From contig OY292277.1 of assembly GCA_958496175.1 (NCBI GenBank), positions 1,426,001-1,490,000 on the forward strand: a stretch of DNA of 64,000 nt, given 5' to 3'. Origin of the DNA: Sisyra terminalis (Eukaryota > Arthropoda > Insecta > Neuroptera > Sisyridae). Within the stretch, counting starts at the first letter, position 1. Each line of letters begins with the position of its first letter. Of the stretch, positions 11,701-26,500 are shown piece by piece. The notes below the pieces were generated by a model. That model saw nothing but the letters and a program-made list of their open reading frames with translations, did not search any database and was not told where the DNA came from. The position numbers were made by a program, and so were the translations under genes.

Positions 11701-13500
11701 CTATCCCGATACATTAATGTTTCTTTTTTTTAAAACGTGGAGAAAGATTCAAACATTAATATTCAATCAGACTATAGCAAAAAAAACCATCCCTTATATC
11801 CGGTTTTTCCCAATTTAAATTGGCCTTGTTTTAGCTTTAAAATGGAATTGTGGACGTCCTCTTACCCACAGGAAGAAAATTTCTTCCGATTGTAATTCAA
11901 TAAAACGTCCCTTATCTTAATTTCTTGAGAAAACTAGGCCTTATTTTGAAAAATCGGCCATTAAAGTGGCCTTATTTCAGACGGAAAATGTCTCATCTAT
12001 TTAAGGCTCTAAAACTTCCCGGTTTAAATTCCCGGCAAACTATCCCGATACATTAATGTTTCTTTTTTTGAGAACTTGGAGAAAGATTCAAACATTAATA
12101 TTCAATCATACTATAGCAAAAGAAAACATCCCTTATATCCTGTTTTTCCCAATTTAAATTGGCCTTGTTTTAGCTTTAAAATGGAATTGGGGACGTCCTC
12201 TTACCCACAGGAAGAAAATTTCTTCCGATTGTAATTCAATAAAACGTCCCTTATCTTAATTTCTTGGGAAAACTAGGCCTTATTTTGAAAAATCGGCCAT
12301 TAAAGTGGCCTTATTTCAGACGGAAAATGTCTCATCTATTTAAGGCTCTAAAATTTCCCGGTTTAAATTCCCGGCAAACTATCCCGATACATTAATGTTT
12401 CTTTTTTTGAGAACTTGGAGAAAGATTCAAACATTAATATTCAATCATACTATAGCAAAAGAAAACATCCCTTATATCCTGTTTTTCCCAATTTAAATTG
12501 GCCTTGTTTTAACTTTGAAATGGAATTGTGGACGTCGTGTTACCCACAGGAAGAACATTTCTTCAAATTGTAATTCACTTAAACGTCCCTAATCTTAATT
12601 TCTTGAGAAAACTAGGCCTTATTTTGAAAAATCTGACATTAAAAAGGCCTTATTTCAGACGGAAAATGTCTCATCTATTTAAGGCTCTAAATTTTCCCGG
12701 TTTAAATTCCCGGCTAACTATCCCGATTCATTAATGTTTTTTTTTTGAGAACGTGGAGAAAGATTCAAACATTAATATTCAATCATACTAAAGCATAAGA
12801 AAACATCCCTTATATCCTGTTTTTCCCAATTTAAATTGGCCTTGTTTTAACTTTGAAATGGAATTGTGGACGTCCTGTTACCCACAGGAAGAAAATTTCT
12901 TCAAATTGTAATTCACTTAAACGTCCCTAATCTTAATTTCTTGAGAAAACTAGGCCTTATTCTGAAAAATCTGTCATTAAACAGGCCTTATTTCAGACGG
13001 AAAATGTCTCATCTATTTACGGCTCTAAAACTTCCAGGTTTAAATTCCTGGCAAACTATCCCGTTACATTAATGTTTCTTATTTTGAGAACTTGTAAAAA
13101 GATTCAAACAATAATATTCAATCAGACTATAGCAAAAAAAACCATCCCTTATATCCGGTTTTTCCCAATTTAAATTGGCCTTGTTTTAGCTTTAAAATGG
13201 AATTGTGGACGTCCTCTTACCCACAGGAAGAAAATTTCTTCCGATTGTAATTCAATAAAACGTCCCTTATCTTAATTTCTTGGGAAAACTAGGCCTTATT
13301 TTGAAAAATCGGCCATTAAAGTGGCCTTATTTCAGACGGAAAATGTCTCATCTATTTAAGGCTCTAAAATTTCCCGGTTTAAATTCCCGGCAAACTATCC
13401 CGATACATTAATGTTTCTTTTTTTGAGAACTTGGAGAAAGATTCAAACATTAATATTCAATCATACTATAGCAAAAGAAAACATCCCTTATATCCTGTTT
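5783..13500 (+). repeat. Satellite block 2a (CTGT/ACAG subtype dominant)
   Basis: After a short transition (about 5.8-7.5 kb) most monomers read TCTGTCATTAAACAGG, TCATCTATTTAAGG, AATCATACTATAGC and TATATCCTG. They are interspersed with TCCGATTGTAATTCAATAAAACG-type copies and TCCTCCATTTGACTGGCC copies. The first monomer after the insert has CTAATTTCTGACGG and ACGGCCTAA, changes shared with all other insert-linked monomers. Confidence 0.85.
9060..12160 (+). repeat. Tetramer higher-order repeat, 1,357 bp, about 2.3 copies
   Basis: The pattern GTCGTGTTACCCACAGGAAG then AACATTTC occurs at 9481 and 10838 (GTCATCGTG-like variant at the second). AAAATTTTCTTCCG (an extra T) recurs at about 10182 and 11539. 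The two full copies span roughly 9060-10416 and 10417-11773, and a partial third runs to about 12160, where GTTTTAACTTTG changes to GTTTTAGCTTTA. This is a local four-monomer amplification. Confidence 0.75.
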
Positions 13501-16500
13501 TTCCCAATTTAATTTGGCCTTGTTTTAACTTTGAAATGGAATTTTGGACGTCGTGTTACCCACAGGAAGAACATTTCTTCAAATTGTAATTCACTTAAAC
13601 GTCCCTAATCTTAATTTCTTGAGAAAACTAGGCCTTATTTTGAAAAATCTGTCATTAAACAGGCCTTATTTCAGACGGAAAATGTCTCATCTATTTAAGG
13701 CTCTAAATTTTCCCGGTTTAAATTCCCGGCAAACTATCCCGATTCATTAATGTTTCTTTTTTTGAGAACGTGGAGAAAGATTCAAACATTAATATTCAAT
13801 CATACTATAGCAAAAGAAAACATCCCTTATATCCTGTTTTTCCCAATTTAAATTGGCCTTGTTTTAACTTTGAAATGGAATTGTGGACGTCCTGTTACCC
13901 ACAGGAAGAAAATTTCTTCAAATTGTAATTCACTTAAACGTCCCTAATCTTAATTTCTTGAGAAAACTAGGCCTTATTTTGAAAAATCTGTCATTAAACA
14001 GGCCTTATTTCAGACGGAAAATGTCTCATCTATTTAAGGCTCTAAAACTTCCCGGTTTACATTCCCGGCAAACTATCCCGATAAATTAATGTTTCTTTTT
14101 TTGAGAACTTGGAAAAAGATTCAAACATTAATATTCAATCAGACTATAGCAAAAAAAACCATCCCTTATATCCGGTTTTTCCCAATTTAAATTGGCCTTG
14201 TTTTAGCTTTGAAATGGAATTGTGGACGTCTTGTTACCCACAGGAAGAAAATTTCTTCAAATTGTAATTCACTTAAACGTCCCTAATCTTAATTTCTTGA
14301 GAAAACTAGGCCTTATTTTGAAAAATCGGCCATTAAACTGGCCTTATTTCAAACGGAAAATGTCACATCAATTTACGGCTCTAAAACTTCCAGGTTTAAA
14401 TTCCTGGCAAACTATCCCAATACATTAATGTTTCTTATTTTGAGAACGTGGAGATAGATTCAAACATTAATATTCAATCAGACTATTGCAAAAAAAACCA
14501 TCCCTTATATCCGGTTTTTCCCAATTTAAATTGGCATTGTTTTAGCTTTGAAATGGAATTGTGGACGTCCTCTTACCCACAGGAAGAAAATTTCTTCAAA
14601 TTGTAATTCACTTAAACGTTCTAAATCTTAATTTCTTGAGAAAACTAGGCCTTATTTTGAAAAATCGGCCATTAAACTGGCCTTATTTCAAACGGAAAAT
14701 GTAACATCAATTTACGGCTCTAAAACTTCCTGGTTTAAATTCCCGGCAAACTATCCCGATAAATTAATGTTTCTTTTTTTGAGAACGTGGAGAAAGATTC
14801 AAACATTAATATTCAATCAGACTATAGCAAAAGAAAACATCCCTTATATCCGGTTTTCCCAATTTAAATTGGCCTTGTTTTAGATTTGAAATGGAATTGT
14901 GGACGTCCTGTTACCCACAGGAAGAAAATTTCTACCGATTGAAATTCAATAAAACGTCCCTTATCTTAATTTCTTGAGAAAAATAAGCCTTATTTTGAAA
15001 AATCGGCCATTAAAGTGGCCTTATTTCAGACGGAAAATGTCTCATCTATTTAAGGCTCTAAAACTTCCCGGTTTACATTCCCGGCAAACTATCCCGATAA
15101 ATTAATGTTTCTTTTTTTGAGAACTTGGAAAAAGATTCAAACATTAATATTCAATCAGACTATAGCAAAAAAAACCATCCCTTATATCCGGTTTTTCCCA
15201 ATTTAAATTGGCCTTGTTTTAGCTTTGAAATGGAATTGTGGACGTCTTGTTACCCACAGGAAGAAAATTTCTTCAAATTGTAATTCACTTAAACGTCCCT
15301 AATCTTAATTTCTTGAGAAAACTAGGCCTTATTTTGAAAAATCGGCCATTAAACTGGCCTTATTTCAAACGGAAAATGTCACATCAATTTACGGCTCTAA
15401 AACTTCCAGGTTTAAATTCCTGGCAAACTATCCCAATACATTAATGTTTCTTATTTTGAGAACGTGGAGATAGATTCAAACATTAATATTCAATCAGACT
15501 ATTGCAAAAAAAACCATCCCTTATATCCGGTTTTTCCCAATTTAAATTGGCATTGTTTTAGCTTTGAAATGGAATTGTGGACGTCCTCTTACCCACAGGA
15601 AGAAAATTTCTTCAAATTGTAATTCACTTAAACGTTCTAAATCTTAATTTCTTGAGAAAACTAGGCCTTATTTTGAAAAATCGGCCATTAAACTGGCCTT
15701 ATTTCAAACGGAAAATGTAACATCAATTTACGGCTCTAAAACTTCCTGGTTTAAATTCCCGGCAAACTATCCCGATAAATTAATGTTTCTTTTTTTGAGA
15801 ACTTGGAGAAAGATTCAAACATTAATATTCAATCAGACTATAGCAAAAAAAACCATCCCTCATATCCGGTTTTTCCCAATTTAAATTGGCCTTGTTATAG
15901 CTTTGAAATGGAATTGTGGACGTCTTGTTACCCACAGGAAGAAAATTTCTTCAAATTGTAATTCAATAAAACGTCCCTTATCTTAATTTCTTGAGAAAAC
16001 GAGGCCTTATTTAAAAAATCCTCCATTTGACTGGCCTTATTTCACACGGAAAATGTCACATCTATTTACGGCTCTAAAACTTCCAGGTTTAAATTCCCGG
16101 CAAACTATCCCGTTACATTAATGTTTCTTTTTTTGAGAACGTGGAGAAAGATTTAAACATTTATATTCAATCAGACTATAGCAAAAGAAAACATCCCTTA
16201 TATCCTGTTTTTCCCAATTTAAATTGGCCCTGTTTTAGCTTTGAAATGGAATTGTGGATGTCCTGTTACCCACAGGAAGAAAATTTCTTCCGATTGTAAT
16301 TCAATAAAACGTCCCTTATCTTAATTTCTTGAGAAAACTAGGCCTTATTATGAAAAATTGGCCATTAAAAGTGGCCTTATTTCAGACGGAAAATGTCATA
16401 TCCATTTACGGCTCTAAAACTTCCCGGTTTAAATTCCCAGCAAACTATCCCGATACATTAATGTTTCTTTTTTTGAGAACTTGGAGAAAGATTCAAACAT

Positions 16501-19500
16501 TAATATTCAATCATACTATAGCAAAAGAAAACATCCCTTTTATCCTGTTTTTCCCAATTTAAATAGACCTTGTTTTAACTTTGAAATGGAATTGTGGACG
16601 TCCGGTTACCCACAGGAAGAAAATTTCTTCAAATTGTAATTCACTTAAACGTCCCTAATCTTAATTTCTTGAGAAAACTAGGCCTTATTTTGAAAAATCT
16701 GTCATTAAACAGGCCTTATTTCAGACGGAAAATGTCTCATCTATTTAAGGCTCTAAAACTTCCCGGTTTAAATTCCCGGCAAACTATCCCGATAAATTAA
16801 TGTTTGTTTTTTTGAGAACTTGTAAAAAGATTCAAACAATAATATTCAATCAGACTATAGCAAAAAAAACCATCCCTTATATCCGGTTTTTCCCAATTTA
16901 AATTGGCCTTGTTTTAGCTTTAAAATGGAATTGTGGACGTCCTCTTACCCACAGGAAGAAAATATCTTCCGATTGTAATTCAATAAAACGTCCCTTATCT
17001 TAATTTCTTGAGAAAACGAGGCCTTATTTAAAAAATCCTCCATTTGACTGGCCTTATTTCACACGGAAAATGTCACATCTATTTACGGCTCTAAAACTTC
17101 CAGGTTTAAATTCCTGGCAAACTATACCGATACATTAATGTTTCTTTTCTTGAGAACTTGGAGAAAGATTCAAACATTAATATTCAATCAGACTATAGCA
17201 AAAGAAAACTTCCCTTATATCCTGTTTTTCCCAATTTAAATTGGCCTTGTTTTAACTTTGAAATGGAATTGTGGACGTCCTGTTACCCACAGGAAGAAAA
17301 TTTCTTCAAATTGTAATTCACTTAAACGTCCCTAATCTTAATTTCTTGAGAAAACTAGGCCTTATTTTGAAAAATCTGTCATTAAACAGGTCTTATTTCA
17401 GACGGAAAATGTCTCATCTATTTACGGCTCTAAAACTTCCAGGTTTAAATTCCTGGCAAACTATCCCGATACATTAATGTTTCTTATTTTGAGAACTTGT
17501 AAAAAGATTCAAACATTAATATTCAATCAGACTATAGCAAAAAAAACCATCCCTTATATCCGGTTTTTCCCAATTTAAATTGGCCTTGTTTTAGCTTTGA
17601 AATGGAATTGTGGACGTCTTGTTACCCACAGGAAGAAAATTTCTTCAAATTGTAATTCACTTAAACGTCCCTAATCTTAATTTCTTGAGAAAACTAGGCC
17701 TTATTTTGAAAAATCGGCCATTAAACTGGCCTTATTTCAAACGGAAAATGTCACATCAATTTACGGCTCTAAAACTTCCAGGTTTAAATTCCTGGCAAAC
17801 TATCCCAATACATTAATGTTTCTTATTTTGAGAACGTGGAGAAAGATTCAAACATTAATATTCAATCAGACTATAGCAAAAAAAACCATCCCTTATATCC
17901 GGTTTTTCCCAATTTAAATTGGCCTTGTTTTAGCTTTAAAATGGAATTGTGGACGTCCTCTTACCCACAGGAAGAAAATTTCTTCCGATTGTAATTCAAT
18001 TAAACGTCCCTTATCTTAATTTCTTGAGAAAACTAGGCCTTATTTTGAAAAATCTGTCATTAAAAAGGCCTTATTTCAGACGGAAAATGTCTCATCTATT
18101 TAAGGCTCTAAAACTTCCCGGTTTAAATTCCCGGCAAACTATCCCGATACATTAATGTTTCTTTTTTTGAGAACTTGGAGAAAGATTCAAACATTAATAT
18201 TCAATCATACTATAGCAAAAGAAAACATCCCTTATATCCTGTTTTTCCCAATTTAATTTGGCCTTGTTTTAACTTTGAAATGGAATTTTGGACGTCGTGT
18301 TACCCACAGGAAGAACATTTCTTCAAATTGTAATTCACTTAAACGTCCCTAATCTTAATTTCTTGAGAAAACTAGGCCTTATTTGGAAAAATCTGTCATT
18401 AAACAGGCCTTATTTCAGACGGAAAATGTCTCATCTATTTAAGGCTCTAAATTTTCCCGGTTTAAATTCCCGGCAAACTATCCCGATTCATTATTGTTTC
18501 TTTTTTTGAGAACGTGGAGAAAGATTCAAACATTAATATTCAATCATACTATAGCAAAAGAAAACATCCCTTATATCCTGTTTTTCCCAATTTAAATTGG
18601 CCTTGTTTTAACTTTGAAATGGAATTGTGGACGTCCTGTTACCCACAGGAAGAAAATTTCTTCAAATTGTAATTCACTTTAACGTCCCTAATCTTAATTT
18701 CTTGAGAAAACTAGGCCTTATTTTGAAAAATCTGTCATTAAACAGGCCTTATTTCAGACGGAAAATGTCTCATCTATTTAAGGCTCTAAAACTTCCCGGT
18801 TTACATTCCCGGCAAACTATCCCGATAAATTAATGTTTCTTTTTTTGAGAACTTGGAAAAAGATTCAAACATTAATATTCAATCAGACTATAGCAAAAAA
18901 AACCATCCCTTATATCCGGTTTTTCCCAATTTAAATTGGCCTTGTTTTAGCTTTGAAATGGAATTGTGGACGTCTTGTTACCCACAGGAAGAAAATTTCT
19001 TCAAATTGTAATTCACTTAAACGTCCCTAATCTTAATTTCTTGAGAAAACTAGGCCTTATTTTGAAAAATCGGCCATTAAACTGGCCTTATTTCAAACGG
19101 AAAATGTCACATCAATTTACGGCTCTAAAACTTCCAGGTTTAAATTCCTGGCAAACTATCCCAATACATTAATGTTTCTTATTTTGAGAACGTGGAGATA
19201 GATTCAAACATTAATATTCAATCAGACTATAGCAAAAAAAACCATCCCTTATATCCGGTTTTTCCCAATTTAAATTGGCATTGTTTTAGCTTTGAAATGG
19301 AATTGTGGACGTCCTCTTACCCACAGGAAGAAAATTTCTTCAAATTGTAATTCACTTAAACGTTCTAAATCTTAATTTCTTGAGAAAACTAGGCCTTATT
19401 TTGAAAAATCGGCCATTAAACTGGCCTTATTTCAAACGGAAAATGTAACATCAATTTACGGCTCTAAAACTTCCTGGTTTAAATTCCCGGCAAACTATCC

Positions 19501-22500
19501 CGATAAATTAATGTTTCTTTTTTTGAGAACTTGGAGAAAGATTCAAACATTAATATTCAATCAGACTATAGCAAAAAAAACCATCCCTCATATCCGGTTT
19601 TTCCCAATTTAAATTGGCCTTGTTATAGCTTTGAAATGGAATTGTGGACGTCTTGTTACCCACAGGAAGAAAATTTCTTCAAATTGTAATTCAATAAAAC
19701 GTCCCTTATCTTAATTTCTTGAGAAAACGAGGCCTTATTTAAAAAATCCTCCATTTGACTGGCCTTATTTCACACGGAAAATGTCACATCTATTTACGGC
19801 TCTAAAACTTCCAGGTTTAAATTCCCGGCAAACTATCCCGATACATTAATGTTTCTTTTTTTGAGAACGTGAAGAAAGATTTAAACATTTATATTCAATC
19901 AGACTATAGCAAAAGAAAACATCCCTTATATCCGGTTTTCCCAATTTAAATTGGCCTTGTTTTAGATTTGAAATGGAATTGTGGACGTCCTGTTACCCAC
20001 AGGAAGAAAATTTCTACCGATTGAAATTCAATAAAACGTCCCTTATCTTAATTTCTTGAGAAAAATAAGCCTTATTTTGAAAAATCGGCCATTAAAGTGG
20101 CCTTATTTCTGACGGAAAATGTCTCATCTATTTAAGGCTCTAAAATTTCCCGGTTTAAATTCCCGGCAAACTATCCCGATAAATTAATGTTTTTTTTTTT
20201 GAGAACTTGGAGAAAGATTCAAACATTAATATTCAATCAGACTATAGCAAAAAAAACCATCCCTTATATCCGGTTTTTCCCAATTTAAATTGGCCTTGTT
20301 TTAGCTTTGAAATGGAATTGTGGACGTCTTGTTACCCACAGGAAGAAAATTTCTTCAAATTGTAATTCACTTAAACGTCCCTAATCTTAATTTCTTGAGA
20401 AAACTAGGCCTTATTTTGAAAAATCGGCCATTAAACTGGCCTTATTTCAAACGGAAAATGTCACATCAATTTACGGCTCTAAAACTTCCAGGTTTAAATT
20501 CCTGGCAAACTATCCCAATACATTAATGTTTCTTATTTTGAGAACGTGGAGATAGATTCAAACATTAATATTCAATCAGACTATAGCAAAAAAAACCATC
20601 CCTTATATCCGGTTTTTCCCAATTTAAATTGGCATTGTTTTAGCTTTGAAATGGAATTGTGGACGTCCTCTTACCCACAGGAAGAAAATTTCTTCAAATT
20701 GTAATTCACTTAAACGTTCTAAATCTTAATTTCTTGAGAAAACTAGGCCTTATTTTGAAAAATCGGCCATTAAACTGGCCTTATTTCAGACGGAAAATGT
20801 CACATCAATTTACGGCTCTAAAACATCCTGGTTTAAATTCCCGGCAAACTATCCCGATAAATTAATGTTTCTTTTTTTGAGAACGTGGAGAAAGATTCAA
20901 ACATTAATATTCAATCAGACTATAGCAAAAGAAAACATCCCTTATATCCGGTTTTCCCAATTTAAATTGGCCTTGTTTTAGATTTGAAATGGAATTGTGG
21001 ACGTCCTGTTACCCACAGGAAGAAAATTTCTACCGATTGAAATTCAATAAAACGTCCCTTATCTTAATTTCTTGAGAAAAATAAGCCTTATTTTGAAAAA
21101 TCGGCCATTAAAGTGGCCTTATTTCTGACGGAAAATGTCTCATCTATTTAAGGCTCTAAAATTTCCCGGTTTAAATTCCCGGCAAACTATCCCGATAAAT
21201 TAATGTTTCTTTTTTTGAGAACTTGGAGAAAGATTCAAACATTAATATTCAATCAGACTATAGCAAAAAAAACCATCCCTTATATCCGGTTTTTCCCAAT
21301 TTAAATTGGCCTTGTTTTAGCTTTGAAATGGAATTGTGGACGTCTTGTTACCCACAGGAAGAAAATTTCTTCAAATTGTAATTCACTTAAACGTCCCTAA
21401 TCTTAATTTCTTGAGAAAACTAGGCCTTATTTTGAAAAATCGGCCATTAAACTGGCCTTATTTCAAACGGAAAATGTCACATCAATTTACGGCTCTAAAA
21501 CTTCCAGGTTTAAATTCCTGGCAAACTATCCCAATACATTAATGTTTCTTATTTTGAGAACGTGGAGATAGATTCAAACATTAATATTCAATCAGACTAT
21601 AGCAAAAAAAACCATCCCTTATATCCGGTTTTTCCCAATTTAAATTGGCATTGTTTTAGCTTTGAAATGGAATTGTGGACGTCCTCTTACCCACAGGAAG
21701 AAAATTTCTTCAAATTGTAATTCACTTAAACGTTCTAAATCTTAATTTCTTGAGAAAACTAGGCCTTATTTTGAAAAATCGGCCATTAAACTGGCCTTAT
21801 TTCAAACGGAAAATGTAACATCAATTTACGGCTCTAAAACTTCCTGGTTTAAATTCCCGGCAAACTATCCCGATAAATTAATGTTTCTTTTTTTGAGAAC
21901 TTGGAGAAAGATTCAAACATTAATATTCAATCAGACTATAGCAAAAAAAACCATCCCTCATATCCGGTTTTTCCCAATTTAAATTGGCCTTGTTATAGCT
22001 TTGAAATGGAATTGTGGACGTCTTGTTACCCACAGGAAGAAAATTTCTTCAAATTGTAATTCAATAAAACGTCCCTTATCTTAATTTCTTGAGAAAACGA
22101 GGCCTTATTTAAAAAATCCTCCATTTGACTGGCCTTATTTCACACGGAAAATGTCACATCTATTTACGGCTCTAAAACTTCCAGGTTTAAATTCCCGGCA
22201 AACTATCCCGATACATTAATGTTTCTTTTTTTGAGAACGTGAAGAAAGATTTAAACATTTATATTCAATCAGACTATAGCAAAAGAAAACATCCCTTATA
22301 TCCTGTTTTTCCCAATTTAAATTGGCCTTGTTTTAGCTTTGAAATGGAATTGTGGACGTCCTGTTACCCACAGGAAGAAAATTTCTTCCGATTGTAATTC
22401 AATAAAACGTCCCTTATCTTAATTTCTTGAGAAAACTAGGCCTTATTATGAAAAATTGGCCATTAAAAGTGGCCTTATTTCAGACGGAAAATGTCATATC

Positions 22501-25500
22501 CATTTACGGCTCTAAAACTTCCCGGTTTAAATTCCCAGCAAACTATCCCGATACATTAATGTTTCTTTTTTTGAGAACTTGGAGAAAGATTCAAACATTA
22601 ATATTCAATCAGACTATAGCAAAAGAAAACATCCCTTATATCCTGTTTTTCCCAATTTAAATTGGCCTTGTTTTAACTTTGAAATGGAATTGTGGACGTC
22701 CTGTAACCCACAGGAAGAAAATTTCTTCAAATTGTAATTCACTCAAACGTCCCTAATCTTAATTTATTGAGAAAACTAGGCCTAATTTTGAAAAATCTGT
22801 CATTAAACAGGCATTATTTCAGACGGAAAATGTCACATCTATTTAAGGCTCTAAAACTTCCCGGTTTAAATTCCCGGCAAACTATCCCGATACATTAATG
22901 TTTCTTTTTTTTAAAACGTGGAGAAAGATTCAAACATTAATATTCAATCATACTATAGCAAAAGAAAACATCCCTTTTATCCTGTTTTTCCCAATTTAAA
23001 TAGACCTTGTTTTAACTTTGAAATGGAATTGTGGACGTCCTGTTACCCACAGGAAGAAAATTTCTTCAAATTGTAATTCACTTAAACGTCCCTAATCTTA
23101 ATTTCTTGAGAAAACTAGGCCTTATTTTGAAAAATCTGTCATTAAACAGGCCTTATTTCAGACGGAAAATGTCTCATCTATTTAAGGCTCTAAAACTTCC
23201 CGGTTTAAATTCCCGGCAAACTATCCCGATAAATTAATGTTTGTTTTTTTGAGAACTTGTAAAAAGATTCAAACAATAATATTCAATCAGACTATAGCAA
23301 AAAAAACCATCCCTTATATCCGGTTTTTCCCAATTTAAATTGGCCTTGTTTTAGCTTTAAAATGGAATTGAGGACGTCCTCTTACCCACAGGAAGAAAAT
23401 ATCTTCCGATTGTAATTCAATAAAACGTCCCTTATCTTAATTTCTTGAGAAAACGAGGCCTTATTTAAAAAATCCTCCATTTGACTGGCCTTATTTCACA
23501 CGGAAAATGTCACATCTATTTACGGCTCTAAAACTTCCAGGTTTAAATTCCTGGCAAACTATCCCGATACATTAATGTTTCTTTTTTTGAGAACTTGGAG
23601 AATGATTCAAACATTAATATTCAATCAGACTATAGCAAAAGAAAACTTCCCTTATATCCTGTTTTACCCAATTTAAATTGGCCTTGTTTTAACTTTGAAA
23701 TGGAATTGTGGACGTCCTGTTACCCACAGGAAGAAAATTTCTTCAAATTGTAATTCACTTAAACGTCCCTAATCTTAATTTCTTGAGAAAACTAGGCCTT
23801 ATTTTGAAAAATCTGTCATTAAACAGGTCTTATTTCAGACGGAAAATGTCTCATCTATTTACGGCTCTAAAACTTCCAGGTTTAAATTCCTGGCAAACTA
23901 TCCCGATACATTAATGTTTCTTATTTTGAGAACTTGTAAAAAGATTCAAACATTAATATTCAATCAGACTACAGCAAAAAAAACCATCCCTTATATCCGG
24001 TTTTTCCCAATTTAAATTGGCCTTGTTTTAGCTTTAAAATGGAATTGTGGACGTCCTCTTACCCACAGGAAGAAAATTTCTTCCGATTGTAATTCAATAA
24101 AACGTCCCTAATCTTAATTTCTTGAGAAAACTAGGCCTAATTTTGAAAAATCTGTCATTAAACAGGCCTTATTTCAGACGGAAAATGTCACATCTATTTA
24201 AGGCTCTAAAACTTCCCGGTTTAAATTCCCGGCAAACTATCCCGATACATTAATGTTTCTTTTTTTTAAAACGTGGAGAAAGATTCAAACATTAATATTC
24301 AATCAGACTATAGCAAAAAAAACCATCCCTTATATCCGGTTTTTCCCAATTTAAATTGGCCTTGTTTTAGCTTTAAAATGGAATTGTGGACGTCCTCTTA
24401 CCCACAGGAAGAAAATTTCTTCCGATTGTAATTCAATTAAACGTCCCTTATCAAATTTCTTGAGAAAACTAGGCCTTATTTTGAAAAATCTGTCATTAAA
24501 AAGGCCTTATTTCAGACGGAAAATGTCTCATCTATTTAGGGCTCTAAATTTTCCCGGTTTAAATTCCCGGCAAACTATCCCGATTCATTAATGTTTCTTT
24601 TTTGGAGAACGTGGAGAAAGATTCAAACATTAATATTCAATCATACTATAGCAAAAGAAAACATCCCTTATATCCTGTTTTTCCCAATTTAAATTGGCCT
24701 TGTTTTAGCTTTAAAATGGAATTGTGGACGTCCTCTTACCCACAGGAAGAAAATTTCTTCCGATTGTAATTCAATAAAACGTCCCTTATCTTAATTTCTT
24801 GGGAAAACTAGGCCTTATTTTGAAAAATCGGCCATTAAAGTGGCCTTATTTCAGACGGAAAATGTCTCATCTATTTAAGGCTACAAAACTTCCCGGTTTA
24901 AATTCCCGGCAAACTATCCCGATACATTAATGTTTCTTTTTTTGAGAACTTGGAGAAAGATTCAAACATTAATATTCAATCATACTATAGCAAAAGAAAA
25001 CATCCCTTATATCCTGTTTTTCCCAATTTAATTTGGCCTTGTTTTAACTTTGAAATGGAATTTTGGACGTCGTGTTACCCACAGGAAGAACATTTCTTCA
25101 AATTGTAATTCACTTAAACGTCCCTAATCTTAATTTCTTGAGAAAACTAGGCCTTATTTTGAAAAATCTGTCATTAAACAGGCCTTATTTCAGACGGAAA
25201 ATGTCTCATCTATTTAAGGCTCTAAATTTTCCCGGTTTAAATTCCCGGCAAACTATCCCGATTCATTAATGTTTCTTTTTTTGAGAACGTGGAGAAAGAT
25301 TCAAACATTAATATTCAATCATACTATAGCAAAAGAAATCATCCCTTATATCCTGTTTTTCCCAATTTAAATTGGCCTTGTTTTAACTTTGAAATGGAAT
25401 TGTGGACGTCCTGTTACCCACAGGAAGAAAATTTCTTCAAATTGTAATTCACTTAAACGTCCCCAATCTTAATTTCTTGAGAAAACTAGGCCTTATTTTG

Positions 25501-26500
25501 AAAAATCTGTCATTAAACAGGCCTTATTTCAGACGGAAAATGTCTCATCTATTTAAGGCTCTAAAACTTCCCGGTTTACATTCCCGGCAAACTATCCCGA
25601 TAAATTAATGTTTCTTTTTTTGAGAACTTGGAAAAAGATTCAAACATTAATATTCAATCAGACTATAGCAAAAAAAACCATCCCTTATATCCGGTTTTTC
25701 CCAATTTAAATTGGCCTTGTTTTAGCTTTGAAATGGAATTGTGGACGTCTTGTTACCCACAGGAAGAAAATTTCTTCAAATTGTAATTCACTTAAACGTC
25801 CCTAATCTTAATTTCTTGAGAAACTAGGCCTTATTTTGAAAAATCGGCCATTAAACTGGCCTTATTTCAGACGGAAAATGTCACATCAATTTACGGCTCT
25901 AAAACATCCTGGTTTAAATTCCCGGCAAACTATCACGATAAATTAATGTTTCTTTTTTTGAGAACGTGGAGAAAGATTCAAACATTAATATTCAATCAGA
26001 CTATAGCAAAAGAAAACATCCCTTATATCCGGTTTTCCCAATTTAAATTGGCCTTGTTTTAGATTTGAAATGGAATTGTGGACGTCCTGTTACCCACAGG
26101 AAGAAAATTTCTACCGATTGAAATTCAATAAAACGTCCCTTATCTTAATTTCTTGAGAAAAATAAGCCTTATTTTGAAAAATCGGCCATTAAAGTGGCCT
26201 TATTTCAGACGGAAAATGTCTCATCTATTTAAGGCTCTAAAATTTCCCGGTTTAAATTCCCGGCAAACTATCCCGATAAATTAATGTTTCTTTTTTTGAG
26301 AACTTGGAGAAAGATTCAAACATTAATATTCAATCAGACTATAGCAAAAAAAACCATCCCTTATATCCGGTTTTTCCCAATTTAAATTGGCCTTGTTTTA
26401 GCTTTGAAATGGAATTGTGGACGTCTTGTTACCCACAGGAAGAAAATTTCTTCAAATTGTAATTCACTTAAACGTCCTAAATCTTAATTTCTTGAGAAAA
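13500..26500 (+). repeat. Satellite block 2b: complex nested higher-order duplications
   Basis: Long stretches recur at offsets of many monomers. About 13.54-14.7 kb matches 18.29-19.5 kb (offset 4,744), and part of it recurs at 25.06-25.7 kb. About 15.2-16.6 kb matches 21.3-22.7 kb (offset 6,098), including the rare CTCATATCCGG at 15859 and 21957. About 16.6-17.5 kb matches 23.0-23.9 kb (offset 6,437). Rare marks used: GTTTACATTCCCGG, GTGGAGATAGATTC, AACGTTCTAAATC and a CGGTTTTCCC copy one T short. The offsets differ by single monomers, so gain or loss of one unit followed the larger duplications. Confidence 0.75.
14011..15801 (+). repeat. Trimer duplication, about 1,016 bp offset
   Basis: About 14011-14785 matches 15027-15801. 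Shared rare variants are GTTTACATTCCCGG, GAACTTGGAAAAAGATTC, GTGGAGATAGATTC and AACGTTCTAAATC. The copies diverge on the left at ATTAAACAGG versus ATTAAAGTGG and on the right at GAACGTGG versus GAACTTGG, which bracket the exchange points. Confidence 0.75.
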
